DNA of 64,000 bases from Flavobacteriaceae bacterium (GTDB taxonomy: Bacteria; Bacteroidota; Bacteroidia; Flavobacteriales; Flavobacteriaceae). The notes below the pieces were generated by a model, which worked only from the letters and a program-made list of their open reading frames with translations, made no database searches and was not told the origin of the DNA. This document shows, piece after piece, positions 36,280 through 46,218 of this stretch. The DNA lies in contig QXYU01000050.1 of assembly GCA_009886755.1 (NCBI GenBank), forward strand, positions 1 to 64,000, in the 5' to 3' direction. Within the stretch, counting starts at the first letter, position 1. The number at the start of each line of letters is the position of its first letter. A program made the translations under genes and the position numbers.

Positions 36280-38664
36280 TTAGTTGTCTTGTTTTTCTTC
36301 GATGATTTTAATTTTGGGCTCCTTCAAAACCCGTTCATTGCTAAAACTCCCCTCAAGAGAGATCAAAAGGGATGGCAATAAAACCAAGTTGGCAAGCATT
36401 GCAAACATAAGCGTTACAGCCACCAATCCTCCTAAGGCTCTGGTGCCTCCAAAATTGGAACTCATAAATACGATAAACCCAAAAAAGAGAACTACCGAAG
36501 TATAGAACATACTGATTCCAGTTTCCTTTAATGCGGCATACACAGATCGTTTAATTTTCCAGTCCGAATCGATTAGTTCCTGACGATACTTGGCTAAAAA
36601 ATGAATGGTGTCATCTACCGATATTCCAAAGGCTATGCTGAATACTAAAATGGTGGAGGGTTTTAAAGGGATACCTGTGTAGCCCATAACCCCTGCGGTA
36701 ATAATTAAGGGTAAGAGGTTGGGAATCAGAGATACCACAATCATTTTTGTCGATCGAAACATATATGCCATAAACAGCGCAATCAAAACTACAGCAAGCA
36801 GAAGGGAAAGGAATAGATTTTTAATCAAATAGTGTGTTCCTTTTAGGAATAGGAGAGATTTTCCTGTCATTTCAACCGTAAAGCGTTTTTCTGGAAATAT
36901 TTTCCCAATCGCTTTGAGCAAGTCTGCTTCAATTTGCTCCATACGATCTGTGGGTACGTCCCGCATAAAAGTCGTAATTCGGGCCAATTGCCCTGTACTA
37001 TCAACGTAGTTGGTTAACAAATTGCCGTCACCAGAGGCATTATTGATGTAGGGTATAATAAAACGATTTTCCTGAGGAGAAGGGAGTTGGTAATAATTGA
37101 CATTGCCATTATAATAGGCTTGTTTGGCATATTTGTATACATTGACAATCGAGACAGGGGTGGAAAGCTCAGGAATTTCTGCAATAGTCTCGTGCAAACG
37201 GTTGATCCGTCGAAGGGTAGACAGGCTATAAATGCCCTTAGGACGCTTTGCATCAATGCTTATTTCCAAGGGGACAATCCCATTGAACTCATTCTCAAAA
37301 AACACGATATCGTCAAAGAATGCTGCTTTTTTGGGCATATCCTCGATAAGGCTCCCGGATATTTTTATTTGATAAATTCCAATGATTCCTAGCACCAAGC
37401 CAATCAAGGCAACACTATATACCGCAATTTTTTTATGTCGAACGATGGTTTCCATTTCACGGACAATGCGTTCCATCCATTTGTTTTTCAAATGCTTCAG
37501 ATGCTTGGAGTTGGGTCGGGGTAGAAAGCTGTAAACAATCGGAATCATCAAAAGTGACAGCAGGAAGATGCCAATGATATTCAAGGAGGCAACAATCCCA
37601 AACTCCTTTAGAATCTTGCTATTGGTCAAGATAAAAGTGGCAAATCCAGAGGCGGTGGTGAGATTGGTCATCAAGGTAGCGTTCCCGATCTTGGTGATTA
37701 CGCGCTGTAAAGATTTGGCTTTGTTGCCGTGCTTGGCAACTTCCAACTGGTATTTATTGATAAGGAAAATACAATTTGGAACCCCAATGACAATAATTAA
37801 TGGAGGAATCAATGCCGTTAGTACGGTGATTTCATAACGCAAAAAGCCCAAAACGCCAAAGGCCCACATCACGCCGATCAGAACAACGAGTAGCGAGATA
37901 AACGTGGCACGGAAGGAACGGAAGAAGAGAAAGAAAATAAGAGAGGTCAGCAGTGTGGCAAAGAGAACAAAAAGGCCAATCTCATCAACGATATTTTGTG
38001 CGTTCAAAGTTCGAACGTACGGCATTCCTGAGACCCTAAGATCTGATTGCTCACTTTTTTCAAAGCGTTCTACTTCTGGGATTAGATTCTTGAAAATAAA
38101 ATCTTTTCGGGCGGCGGTGTTTACCACATCTTTTTTCATATACACCAGAGAACGAATGGTTCCCGTTTCTGGATTGAAAAGCAGGTCTTTGTAGAAGGGT
38201 AATTCCAGAAATAATCTTTGTTTGAATTGATTAAGGGTCTTTTGATCACGACTAGTGGAATCCAAGAGAGGGACAAAATCAAAGCGTTCTTTTTGGGTAT
38301 TTTTTGTCAGTCCTTGGAGGTTTTCGACCGAGAGGACACTTTCAATTTCGGGAAAGGCAGTCAGTTTTTGATTTAATTTCTCCCAAGCTTTTAGCTTATC
38401 GGCTTGAAAAAAAGCTGTGTCTTGCAGTGCAATAACAATCAGATTCCCTTCCTCGCCAAAGGTGTGTAGGAATTTCTGATATCTAACGTTTTCAGGATGC
38501 TTGTCGGGGAGGAGGTTGGCTTCGGAATATGTGAATTGCATATATTGCCACTGCGAAGCCCAAAAGAAGGTTGTGGCGACGATACCTAGTAAGATCAGAA
38601 ATCGGTTTCGAAGAATAAGCCTTGCTACGCTTCCCCAAAAACTAAATTGGCTTTTCTTTTTCAT
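36280..38664 (-). CDS. RND-superfamily (MMPL-type) exporter
   Basis: A 794-aa membrane protein with the duplicated RND layout: a first helix at about 15-33, a large extracytoplasmic loop, five clustered helices (about 230-390), a second half beginning near residue 415, another large loop, and five final helices. It has the motifs IPPLIIVIGVPNCIFLIN and FSIAFGISVDDTIHFLAKYR, where Asp residues of the second half are expected to carry protons. Such exporters move lipids or other hydrophobic molecules across the inner membrane. The substrate is unknown. It follows frr by 27 nt and is probably read through from pyrH-frr. Confidence 0.88.
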   Translation of the reverse strand: MKKKSQFSFWGSVARLILRNRFLILLGIVATTFFWASQWQYMQFTYSEANLLPDKHPENVRYQKFLHTFGEEGNLIVIALQDTAFFQADKLKAWEKLNQKLTAFPEIESVLSVENLQGLTKNTQKERFDFVPLLDSTSRDQKTLNQFKQRLFLELPFYKDLLFNPETGTIRSLVYMKKDVVNTAARKDFIFKNLIPEVERFEKSEQSDLRVSGMPYVRTLNAQNIVDEIGLFVLFATLLTSLIFFLFFRSFRATFISLLVVLIGVMWAFGVLGFLRYEITVLTALIPPLIIVIGVPNCIFLINKYQLEVAKHGNKAKSLQRVITKIGNATLMTNLTTASGFATFILTNSKILKEFGIVASLNIIGIFLLSLLMIPIVYSFLPRPNSKHLKHLKNKWMERIVREMETIVRHKKIAVYSVALIGLVLGIIGIYQIKISGSLIEDMPKKAAFFDDIVFFENEFNGIVPLEISIDAKRPKGIYSLSTLRRINRLHETIAEIPELSTPVSIVNVYKYAKQAYYNGNVNYYQLPSPQENRFIIPYINNASGDGNLLTNYVDSTGQLARITTFMRDVPTDRMEQIEADLLKAIGKIFPEKRFTVEMTGKSLLFLKGTHYLIKNLFLSLLLAVVLIALFMAYMFRSTKMIVVSLIPNLLPLIITAGVMGYTGIPLKPSTILVFSIAFGISVDDTIHFLAKYRQELIDSDWKIKRSVYAALKETGISMFYTSVVLFFGFIVFMSSNFGGTRALGGLVAVTLMFAMLANLVLLPSLLISLEGSFSNERVLKEPKIKIIEEKQDN

Positions 38665-38691
38665 ATCCTCGGGAAGCGCTTCCCTCTGGTG

Positions 38692-39246
38692 CTATACGGT
38701 TAGAATTTCTTTTTCTTTGTTTTGAAGAATTTGGTCAACTTCTTTGATAAAACGATCGGTCAATTCTTGAATATCCTGTTCGTAATTTTTCTGTTGATCT
38801 TCTGTGGCTTCAGCTTTTTTGATCTCTTGATTCGCGTCCTTTCGGAAGCCTCGAATACTAATTTTATTGTTTTCCGCTTCGGCTTTGGCCAGCTTGACAA
38901 GATCTCTTCTGCGTTCTTCGGTCAAAGGAGGGATGGTGATGATTATCGACTCACCATTGTTCATGGGAGTAAACCCTAGGTTGGCTACCAAAATGGCTTT
39001 TTCAATATCGGCAAGCATGGATTTTTCCCAGGGCTGAACGCTTAAGGTTCGTGCATCGGGTGTATTTACGTTGGCAACCTGACTCAGAGGGGTTTGTGCA
39101 CCGTAGTATTCTACGTTAACTGTGGAGAGCATCACGGGGTTCGCCTTACCTGCACGGATATTCAATAATTCTTTTTCCAAATGCGCAAGGGACTGTTCCA
39201 TACGTTCTTTGGCGGTCGCAACAATAAAGTCTAATTCTTCATTCAT
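38692..39246 (-). CDS. frr: Ribosome recycling factor
   Basis: A 184-aa RRF that, with EF-G, splits post-termination ribosomes. It is full length, with LLNIRAGKANP, VQPWEKSMLADIEKAI and the helical end RRDLVKLAKAEAE then VRGFRKDA-like RGFRKDANQEIK. It begins 11 nt after pyrH, the usual bacterial pairing. Confidence 0.97.
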   Translation of the reverse strand: MNEELDFIVATAKERMEQSLAHLEKELLNIRAGKANPVMLSTVNVEYYGAQTPLSQVANVNTPDARTLSVQPWEKSMLADIEKAILVANLGFTPMNNGESIIITIPPLTEERRRDLVKLAKAEAENNKISIRGFRKDANQEIKKAEATEDQQKNYEQDIQELTDRFIKEVDQILQNKEKEILTV

Positions 39247-39257
39247 AATCTAATATT

Positions 39258-39965
39258 TTAAAGGTAAACGCGAGTTCCAATGTTTTCCCCTTCGGCTATT
39301 TTTTTGAGATTGCCTCGGGTATTCATATCAAAAACGATTATGGGAAGTTCGTTTTCCTGACTAAGAGTAAAGGCTGTTGTATCCATTACTTTGAGTCCTT
39401 TTTTCAAAACATCATCAAAGGAAAGGGTGTCAAATTTGATAGCGCCTTTATTTTTCTCAGGGTCTTCGTTGTAGATTCCGTCAACACGAGTTCCTTTGAG
39501 GATAACATCAGCATTGATTTCTATGGCTCGCAATACAGCAGCGGAATCGGTAGTGAAATAAGGATTTCCTGTTCCCGATCCAAAAATCACCACACGACCT
39601 TTTTCTAGGTGACGAGTCGCTTTTCGTTTGATAAAAGGCTCGGCAATGGCTTCAATTTTAATGGCTGTTTGCAAGCGGGTGGGAACGTCGTTGTTTTCCA
39701 ACGCGCTTTGAAGTGCCAATCCATTAATGACTGTAGCAAGCATTCCCATATAGTCGGCTTGAACACGATCCATTCCTGTGCTAGCTCCTGAAACCCCTCG
39801 GAAAATATTTCCTCCTCCAATAACGATTGCCAATTCAATTCCCATCTCGTGAAGGGTTTTGATGTCTTTGGCATAGTCATCCAAACGCTGGGGGTCTATA
39901 CCGTGATTTCGGCTTCCCATGAGTGCTTCGCCGCTTAGTTTTAATAAAATCCGTTTGTATTTCAT
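39258..39965 (-). CDS. pyrH: UMP kinase
   Basis: A 235-aa hexameric amino-acid-kinase-fold enzyme that phosphorylates UMP to UDP in pyrimidine synthesis. Motifs: [43 protein letters not shown] and [16 protein letters not shown]. It is first in a pyrH-frr(-exporter) transcript with its own promoter box. Confidence 0.97.
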   Translation of the reverse strand: MKYKRILLKLSGEALMGSRNHGIDPQRLDDYAKDIKTLHEMGIELAIVIGGGNIFRGVSGASTGMDRVQADYMGMLATVINGLALQSALENNDVPTRLQTAIKIEAIAEPFIKRKATRHLEKGRVVIFGSGTGNPYFTTDSAAVLRAIEINADVILKGTRVDGIYNEDPEKNKGAIKFDTLSFDDVLKKGLKVMDTTAFTLSQENELPIIVFDMNTRGNLKKIAEGENIGTRVYL

Positions 39966-39982
39966 AGCCCGTTTGATTCTCG

Positions 39983-39990
39983 CAAATATA
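39983..39990 (-). promoter_or_regulatory. -7 box TATATTTG for pyrH-frr
   Basis: A perfect TAnnTTTG, 17 nt before the pyrH ATG, in the short gap behind nadC. Confidence 0.6.
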
Positions 39991-40027
39991 AGAAAACAGG
40001 AGGGATTCGAGAAATAGCGATTAGGGC

Positions 40028-40903
40028 TTAGTGGGTCGCTTTAAGACTTAAATCAATGTTTTGTGCGGAATGTGTAAGGGCGCCCATGGAGATATAATCA
40101 ACCCCAGTTTCTGCAATGGCGACAATGGTGTCTTCCGTTATGTTGCCGGAGGCTTCTGTAGGGAATTGATTGGCATTGATTTCAAGAGCTTGACGAAGCG
40201 TGTTGGGATTCATATTGTCCAATAAAACCCTGTGAATCCAAGGAAACTGAAGACATGTTTGCAATTCTTCAAGGCTTCGTGTTTCCACAACCACCGGGAG
40301 AACTTTATTTTTTTGATCGAGATAGGTTCTGACTTTATTTAAGGTATCAACCATAGAGCCATTATAGTCAATATGATTGTCTTTGATCATCAACTCGTCA
40401 TACAATCCCATACGGTGGTTGGTACCCCCTCCGATGCGCACAGCCCATTTTTCAGCATGGCGAAAATTGGGGGTTGTTTTTCGCGTATCCAAAAGGCGGC
40501 ACTGGGTATGACTTATTTTGGCACTTAAGCGGCGAGTCAATGTAGCGATACCACTCATGCGTTGCATACAATTCAAAACCAAACGTTCTGTAGCCAAAAG
40601 GCTTTGCGAGGAGCCTTCCACTTCAAAAACTACCGTTCCAGTGGTGACTTCTTCGCCGTCGGATATATGAGTGGTCAGCTTTAAGTTTGAATCATAGTGT
40701 TGAAAAATCAGATGGGCCATGGCTACTCCAGCGATTATACAATCTTCTTTAACCAACAGTTTTGCACGGCGGGTTTCCGCGGTGGTCAAACAGGCATTTC
40801 CCGAATGATCGCCTTCGCCAAGGTCTTCCTCCAAAGCTGATTCAATCAACTTTATAAGAGGTTTTCGATAGGTGGTTAAAAAGTTGTCAGGCATTGTCTG
40901 CAT
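40028..40903 (-). CDS. nadC: Nicotinate-nucleotide pyrophosphorylase (quinolinate PRTase)
   Basis: A 291-aa enzyme that converts quinolinate and PRPP to nicotinate mononucleotide, the third step of de novo NAD synthesis. Motifs include [34 protein letters not shown] with the PRPP/quinolinate Arg and Lys residues, MIKDNHID and [12 protein letters not shown]. It overlaps the nadB end by 17 nt; the ATG at 40894 is an equally possible start. Confidence 0.95.
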   Translation of the reverse strand: MQTMPDNFLTTYRKPLIKLIESALEEDLGEGDHSGNACLTTAETRRAKLLVKEDCIIAGVAMAHLIFQHYDSNLKLTTHISDGEEVTTGTVVFEVEGSSQSLLATERLVLNCMQRMSGIATLTRRLSAKISHTQCRLLDTRKTTPNFRHAEKWAVRIGGGTNHRMGLYDELMIKDNHIDYNGSMVDTLNKVRTYLDQKNKVLPVVVETRSLEELQTCLQFPWIHRVLLDNMNPNTLRQALEINANQFPTEASGNITEDTIVAIAETGVDYISMGALTHSAQNIDLSLKATH

Positions 40904-42440
40904 TGTAAAAAGTTCCCTGATTCGTTTTGATGTGCTGCGATTGCTTGATTAATATATAGGCCACACTAACCATATTCCGCAATTCACAAAATTGAGGTGT
41001 TAATTTTAATTTTTGATACAATTCTAGGGTTTCCAGATAGATGGCGCTCAGTTTTTGTTCGGCTTTGTTCAAGTCATCATCCGCTTTAAAAATTCCTGCG
41101 TATTGGGTCATAACTTTTCGTAGTCTGTTTTTTAAGACGGTCATTTGTTTCATTTTTTCCACGGAAACTTCGGGATTGCCCTCCCATTCGGGAAGTGCTT
41201 CATAAAAATCGTCTTCAAGGGCTTCGGTAGTCACAAAAGTACTACTGTCAAGTGCTGCTCGGTGGGCAAACACGAGAGACTCCAACAGGGAGTTTGAAGC
41301 CAGTCGATTGGCTCCATGAAGTCCAGTGTAGCTACATTCTCCAATGGCATAGAGACCGTCTAATTGGCTTCGGCTTTGTGCATTTACGGCGATGCCTCCA
41401 CAAAAATAATGTGCTGCCGGAGCGATTGGAATAGGTTCTTTGGGAACGTTAATTTCCAAATGGTGACAGGTGTCATAAATGGTTGGGAAGTGTTGTTGAA
41501 ATTTTTCTTTTTCAATACACTGGCAGTCCAAGTGAACAAAAGCAGCGTCTGTGGCTGTCATTTCTTGTGCAATGGCTCGTGCCACCACATCACGGGGTGC
41601 TAGATCCTTGCGGGAGTCATAGGAAGCCATAAAAGCGGTTCCTTTTTTGTTTCGCAATACAGCACCTTCCCCCCGAACGGCCTCTGATATCAGAAAAGTA
41701 CTGCCATTGACTTTGGGGACTAAAGCCGTAGGATGAAATTGAACATAAGGCAAGCCTTCAATTTTTACACGTGCACGGTAGGCTGCTCCTAGTCCGTCTC
41801 CCGTAGCTCCGTAAGGATTGGTAGTGTGATTGTAAAGCTGTCCGGCTCCTCCCGTACTGAGAATAGTAGCTTTGCTTCCAATGGTAAGTATTTCTTCTTT
41901 TTCTTTGGAAATAACATAGGCACCATAGCATTTCTGATGATTGGTTTTGGTATGGTGATCGGTGATTAAGTCTACCAACACATGGTTTTCCAAACAGCGA
42001 ACATTTGAAAAGGATTGAATTTTTTTGATGAGTGCTTCCTGAATTTGTAATCCGGTTTGGTCTTTGTAGTGGACAATTCTCTTTTCGGAATGGCCGCCCT
42101 CTTTGGTGAGATGGAGCTCTTTTTGCTGGGTATCAAACAACGTTCCCCAGTCTTGTAATTCACGCAAGCGCTCTTGTCCCTCCTCAATGACAAATTTCAC
42201 CACTTCCGAATCACACAAACCATCGCCGGCAATCAAGGTGTCTTGAATGTGTTTTTCAAATGAATCTTGTTTAAAATCAGAAACGACAGCAATACCTCCT
42301 TGAGCATAACGGGTATTAGTTTCTCGGAGTTCGTCCTTGGCAATCAGGATCAGTTGCAGGTCTGGATGCTGCTCCGCAATTTTTATGGCATAGGTGAGCC
42401 CCGAAATACCACTGCCGATAACAAGGATGTCTGTTGTCAT
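40887..42440 (-). CDS. nadB: L-aspartate oxidase
   Basis: A 517-aa FAD enzyme that oxidises L-aspartate to iminoaspartate, the first step of NAD synthesis. It has DILVIGSGISGLTYAI at the FAD site, RYAQGGIAVV, HPTALVPKVNGSTFLISEA, CGGIAVNAQSRSQLDGLYA and GANRLASNSLLESLVF. A fumarate-reductase-like helical C-terminus follows. It begins 3 nt after nadA in the nadA-nadB-nadC operon. Confidence 0.95.
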   Translation of the reverse strand: MTTDILVIGSGISGLTYAIKIAEQHPDLQLILIAKDELRETNTRYAQGGIAVVSDFKQDSFEKHIQDTLIAGDGLCDSEVVKFVIEEGQERLRELQDWGTLFDTQQKELHLTKEGGHSEKRIVHYKDQTGLQIQEALIKKIQSFSNVRCLENHVLVDLITDHHTKTNHQKCYGAYVISKEKEEILTIGSKATILSTGGAGQLYNHTTNPYGATGDGLGAAYRARVKIEGLPYVQFHPTALVPKVNGSTFLISEAVRGEGAVLRNKKGTAFMASYDSRKDLAPRDVVARAIAQEMTATDAAFVHLDCQCIEKEKFQQHFPTIYDTCHHLEINVPKEPIPIAPAAHYFCGGIAVNAQSRSQLDGLYAIGECSYTGLHGANRLASNSLLESLVFAHRAALDSSTFVTTEALEDDFYEALPEWEGNPEVSVEKMKQMTVLKNRLRKVMTQYAGIFKADDDLNKAEQKLSAIYLETLELYQKLKLTPQFCELRNMVSVAYILIKQSQHIKTNQGTFYNADNA

Positions 42441-42443
42441 AGT

Positions 42444-43442
42444 TTAGCCAAGGGCAAGCATCCGATCGATGGGTGCTTTGGCAGCCGCGATCAATTGCGA
42501 GTCTAATTGTATTTCAGGCAGTTCAAAACGCAAGCAGTTGTACAGTTTTTCTAGCGTGTTGAGTTTCATATAAGCACATTCACTACAGGCGCAACTTTCG
42601 TCTTCCACAGGTGCTGGGATAAATGTTTTTCCAGGACAACGTTTCTTCATTTCATGGAGAATCCCTGCTTCTGTGGCCACGATAAAAGAAGTGGCTTGAC
42701 TTTCTTGGGCATAGTTTAATAAGCCTGAAGTGCTGCCAACATATTTGGCGATATCCAATACTTGTGATTCACTTTCCGGATGAGCGATGAACTCTGCCGT
42801 GGGGTGTTCCTGTGCTAGTGCCACAATTCGATCAAAAGAAAAAGCTTCGTGTACCAAGCAAGAGCCTTCCCAAAGGATCATATCACGTCCTGTTTCTTTG
42901 ATGAGGTAGCGTCCGAGATTTTTATCGGGAGCAAAAATGATGGGTGTTTCCTTAGGAATGGATTCGATCACACGAAGGGCGTTACTGGAGGTACAAACAA
43001 TATCACTTAAGGCTTTGATCTCCGCGGAACAATTGATGTAAGTCACCACGACTGCATCCGGATGTTGCTCTTTGAATTTTTTAAAATCAGTAGGAGGACA
43101 GGAATCCGCTAGGGAACAGCCAGCTTTGAGATCGGGGAGGAGTACTTTTTTACTCGGATTAATAATTTTGGCGGTTTCCGCCATAAAATGAACTCCCGCA
43201 AACACAATGACATCTTCTTTCACTTCTTTAGCGGCTTGGGCCAAATAAAGACTGTCACCTAAATAATCTGCTAGTTCCTGAATGGCATCCTCTTGATAAT
43301 AATGTGCCAAAAGGACAGCGTTTTTTTCTTCCTTCAAACGGAGAATCTCTGCTTCTAGAGAAATGCCTTCAGGTATGGGTTCGTTTATGAATCCACGACG
43401 CTGCAGCTGGGGTAAATGTATTTGAGTATCGTGCGCTTTCAT
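42444..43442 (-). CDS. nadA: Quinolinate synthase
   Basis: A 332-aa [4Fe-4S] enzyme that condenses iminoaspartate with dihydroxyacetone phosphate to quinolinate. Cluster cysteines are at Cys109 ([11 protein letters not shown]), Cys195 ([10 protein letters not shown]) and in the C-terminal CACSEC group (284-289). [19 protein letters not shown] is the substrate-binding start. It is the first gene of the NAD operon, with a perfect -7 box close upstream. Confidence 0.96.
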   Translation of the reverse strand: MKAHDTQIHLPQLQRRGFINEPIPEGISLEAEILRLKEEKNAVLLAHYYQEDAIQELADYLGDSLYLAQAAKEVKEDVIVFAGVHFMAETAKIINPSKKVLLPDLKAGCSLADSCPPTDFKKFKEQHPDAVVVTYINCSAEIKALSDIVCTSSNALRVIESIPKETPIIFAPDKNLGRYLIKETGRDMILWEGSCLVHEAFSFDRIVALAQEHPTAEFIAHPESESQVLDIAKYVGSTSGLLNYAQESQATSFIVATEAGILHEMKKRCPGKTFIPAPVEDESCACSECAYMKLNTLEKLYNCLRFELPEIQLDSQLIAAAKAPIDRMLALG

Positions 43443-43452
43443 AGTTTTTATA

Positions 43453-43460
43453 CAAAAATA
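43453..43460 (-). promoter_or_regulatory. -7 box TATTTTTG for nadA-nadB-nadC
   Basis: A perfect TAnnTTTG, 10 nt before the nadA ATG, in the 44-bp gap behind truB. Confidence 0.6.
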
Positions 43461-43486
43461 GCGAAAAAGCTACTTTTTATCTACTT

Positions 43487-44203
43487 CTATTGAACTGGAC
43501 TCTCCAAGCTTTTGATTAAATCGTCGAGGGAAAGGGCATCGGCTACGTCATAGTGGCCAATTTTTGTTCTTCTAAGCGAGCTTAGATGTGCTCCAGATTC
43601 AAGGGTTTTTCCAAAGTCGTGCGCCAATGAGCGGATATAGGTGCCTTTGCTGCAGCGCACTCGAAAGGATAGCTCAGGGAAGTGGCTGGGGTCAAGAGAA
43701 AATTCATTGATATGTATTTTCCGTGGGTGGACTTCCACGGTTTCCCCTTTTCGAGCATGTTCATAAAGCCGTACGCCATCTTTCTTAATGGCAGAAAATA
43801 GGGGAGGATATTGCAGTTGTTCTCCTTCAAAGGTTTTACGAGCCACTTCAATGGTTGCTGCGTTAATTTGTTCGGTTGGAAAAGTGGCATCGATGGGAGT
43901 TTCCAAATCATAGGAGGGTGTGGTACTTCCCAGTTGAATATGACCTGTATATTCTTTTTCCATTCCTTGGAATTCAGAAATACGTTTGGTCCACTGCCCA
44001 ACACAAATCAACAACAGACCCGAGGCAAGGGGATCCAAAGTTCCGGCATGGCCTACTTTTATTTTTTTCAATCCAAAACGTTGCTTGAGATGCCATCGAA
44101 TTTTATTGACCACTTGAAAAGAGGTCCAATTCAAGGGTTTATCCACCAAAAGCAACTGCCCTTGTAGCCAATAGTCAACGGTTAATTTATATAAAGAGTT
44201 CAT
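43487..44203 (-). CDS. truB: tRNA pseudouridine-55 synthase
   Basis: A 238-aa TruB that makes pseudouridine 55 in the tRNA T-loop. The catalytic Asp57 is in GHAGTLDPLASG. Other motifs are LLVDKPLNWTSF, YTGHIQLGSTTPSYD and CSKGTYIRSLAHD. It overlaps the uppP end by 17 nt and closes the ftsX-DUF3098-uppP-truB cluster. Confidence 0.96.
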   Translation of the reverse strand: MNSLYKLTVDYWLQGQLLLVDKPLNWTSFQVVNKIRWHLKQRFGLKKIKVGHAGTLDPLASGLLLICVGQWTKRISEFQGMEKEYTGHIQLGSTTPSYDLETPIDATFPTEQINAATIEVARKTFEGEQLQYPPLFSAIKKDGVRLYEHARKGETVEVHPRKIHINEFSLDPSHFPELSFRVRCSKGTYIRSLAHDFGKTLESGAHLSSLRRTKIGHYDVADALSLDDLIKSLESPVQ

Positions 44204-44978
44204 AGCCTAAAGCAAGAAGTCCAACCAACAAACAGTAGAGTGCGAAGTAGGAGAGTTGACTGCGCTTGACCAAGGCAATCATCCACCGGCATGCGACTAT
44301 GCCCGTTATAAAAGCGGCTACAAAACCAATAGTAAGCGGTAAGAAAGCAACTTCCACGGGTGCCGAGTCCATATCCAATATACGTTTGAGCATACTCCCC
44401 AGAATGAGTGGAATCACCATCAAAAAAGAAAAACGGGCTGCTTTTTCCCGTTTGATCCCCAATAGGACAGCAGTGGCAATGGTAGCTCCACTTCTAGAAA
44501 TACCCGGTAGAATAGCAATGGCCTGCGCCATGCCGATTAGGGCTGCATTTTTGGAAGAAAGAGGACGCCCTTCCAAACCTTTTCGATCGGCAATGCGAAG
44601 CAACAGTGCTGTTAGTAGTAAAGCGGTACCAACGAGCACTAAATTCCCTTCAAAAAGTTGCGCGATTTGATCTTCTAAAAAAAGACCAACCCCTGCAGCT
44701 GGAATCATGGAAATCACGATGAAAAGAGCAAATGTCCAGCTTTCATTTTTTTTGAATTCCAAAAGACCTTTGAGAATGGCACCAATATCCTTTCGGAAAA
44801 CATAAACCGTACTCAAGGCAGTGGCGGTGTGCAATACGATGGTTAGGAGAAGGCCCTCTTGGGGTACAGTGTCACCGAGAAAAACTTTAGCCAATTCCAA
44901 ATGACCGCTGGAGGAAACAGGTAGAAATTCTGTAAGCCCTTGAATAATCCCTAACAAAAGGGCCGAGAGCCATTCCAT
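44187..44978 (-). CDS. uppP: Undecaprenyl-diphosphate phosphatase
   Basis: A 263-aa inner-membrane BacA/UppP that recycles the lipid carrier for peptidoglycan. Signature motifs are GIIQGLTEFLPVSSSGHLE near the N-terminus and LPGISRSGATI in the second half, with about eight hydrophobic helices. Its ATG overlaps the last codons of the DUF3098 gene. Confidence 0.96.
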   Translation of the reverse strand: MEWLSALLLGIIQGLTEFLPVSSSGHLELAKVFLGDTVPQEGLLLTIVLHTATALSTVYVFRKDIGAILKGLLEFKKNESWTFALFIVISMIPAAGVGLFLEDQIAQLFEGNLVLVGTALLLTALLLRIADRKGLEGRPLSSKNAALIGMAQAIAILPGISRSGATIATAVLLGIKREKAARFSFLMVIPLILGSMLKRILDMDSAPVEVAFLPLTIGFVAAFITGIVACRWMIALVKRSQLSYFALYCLLVGLLALGYELFI

Positions 44979-45214
44979 TAAGCTTTTGTTTTGGCAAAAA
45001 TAGAATAGACAGCCATCCCAAATCCGATGAGAACCAAGCTAGGAGCCAAACGGATGCGACGGAAACTGAAAATATCAGGATTGAATACTGAGGGATCTTC
45101 ACTGCCTCCTCCTGACATTAGAACAAACCCCAAGGCAATGATCCCCAAAGCAACAAGGAGTAAGCGGTAATTTTTTTTATCAAAAATGAAGGTTTTCTTT
45201 TTTTTAGATTCCAT
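44978..45214 (-). CDS. DUF3098 small membrane protein
   Basis: A 78-aa protein with a basic N-terminus (MESKKKKTF, DKKNY) and two hydrophobic helices (about 18-35 and 58-72) around GGGSEDP and FNPDIFSFRRI, which identifies the DUF3098 family of Bacteroidota. The function is unknown. Its constant place between ftsX and uppP suggests a role in the envelope or division. Confidence 0.88.
   Translation of the reverse strand: MESKKKKTFIFDKKNYRLLLVALGIIALGFVLMSGGGSEDPSVFNPDIFSFRRIRLAPSLVLIGFGMAVYSIFAKTKA
44995..45002 (-). promoter_or_regulatory. Candidate internal -7 box TATTTTTG before uppP
   Basis: A perfect TAnnTTTG, 16 nt before the uppP ATG. It lies inside the last codons of the DUF3098 gene, so it would be an internal promoter; chance is not excluded. 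Confidence 0.4.
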
Positions 45215-45225
45215 AGTAGTAAGGC

Positions 45226-46104
45226 TTAATAAACAGCGTCGGTCTTTAAGTTCAGGTATAATTGAGTGGCGAAATAGGTGCTAAAATAAGTGATGCTCAA
45301 CCCTAGTGCCACTACAATTCCAAGAATTATGGCGGGTTCCTCTGGGTGGCGGAGAATTTGCAGTTCTGGAAAACGCTGATCCAATTCCCAAACCACGGCA
45401 GCAATTCCTGCACTGGCAATCAATGATGCCGCCAAGCCTAACTGAACATGAGTTCGGATAAACGGACGTCTGATAAATCGTTTGTGTGCGCCTACCAGTT
45501 GCATGGTTTTGATGACAAAACGCTTGGAGTGAATCGACAGACGAATGGAGCTGTTGATCAGCAACATGGCTACAACCACAAATAATACGGCGGCAAACAA
45601 CAGCCAGTAACTAATTTTTTGAATATTGGCATCTAGTAATTCTAGGAGCGGCTGATCATAGATGATCTCATCCACAAAACTGTTGTTCTCAAAAGAAGCA
45701 CTGATGTTCTTCACAAAAAAGGGGGTCGCATAGTCCGCATTGAAATAGACATCTACCGAAGCCAAGAGTGGATTATAACCTAAAAACTCCATAAAGTCTT
45801 CGCCAATTTCGTTGGTATGAATTTGGGCGGCCTCTTCTTTGGAAACCCAAACAACCTTTTTTGTAGCAGTGTTCAATCGGAGCGTTTTGATCAGCTGCTG
45901 AACTTCGATTTCTTTGACTGAATCGTTAATGTATAAGGTTAAGGCAATTTGTTCTTTGAAATGGTCAGCGACCTTTTTGGAGTTTAACAACAAGGCACCT
46001 AGAATGCCTACCAGAAACAACACTAGGGAGATACTGATAACCACTGAAAAATAGGTGTTTCTGAGGCGGCGTTTTTGAAACCGGTCTTCTGAGGACTTAT
46101 GCAA
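45226..46104 (-). CDS. ftsX: Cell division protein FtsX-like permease
   Basis: A 292-aa FtsX-like membrane protein. One helix at about 22-43 (FSVVISISLVLFLVGILGALL), a periplasmic domain (about 50-165) and three C-terminal helices make the standard FtsX topology. With FtsE it controls peptidoglycan hydrolases at division. No ftsE is present in the window. The only available start before the first conserved residues is TTG at 46104, because an in-frame TAA stands two codons upstream. A 7-of-8 -7 box (TATTTTTA, 46121-46128) lies 16 nt before it. Confidence 0.9.
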   Translation of the reverse strand: MHKSSEDRFQKRRLRNTYFSVVISISLVLFLVGILGALLLNSKKVADHFKEQIALTLYINDSVKEIEVQQLIKTLRLNTATKKVVWVSKEEAAQIHTNEIGEDFMEFLGYNPLLASVDVYFNADYATPFFVKNISASFENNSFVDEIIYDQPLLELLDANIQKISYWLLFAAVLFVVVAMLLINSSIRLSIHSKRFVIKTMQLVGAHKRFIRRPFIRTHVQLGLAASLIASAGIAAVVWELDQRFPELQILRHPEEPAIILGIVVALGLSITYFSTYFATQLYLNLKTDAVY

Positions 46105-46192
46105 TGCTGTTTATTTTGAGTAAAAATAAGAAACAAACCCATACGGGACTACTTTTAGGGCTTTCAAACTTTTTCTTTCAGGGGTAGTGCCG

Positions 46193-46200
46193 TATTTTTG
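46193..46200 (+). promoter_or_regulatory. -7 box TATTTTTG for leuS
   Basis: A perfect TAnnTTTG, 18 nt before the GTG at 46219. An in-frame TTG at 46198 lies inside this box and is therefore not the start. Confidence 0.6.
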
Positions 46201-46218
46201 GGCTTTAAAAAAAAAGGT

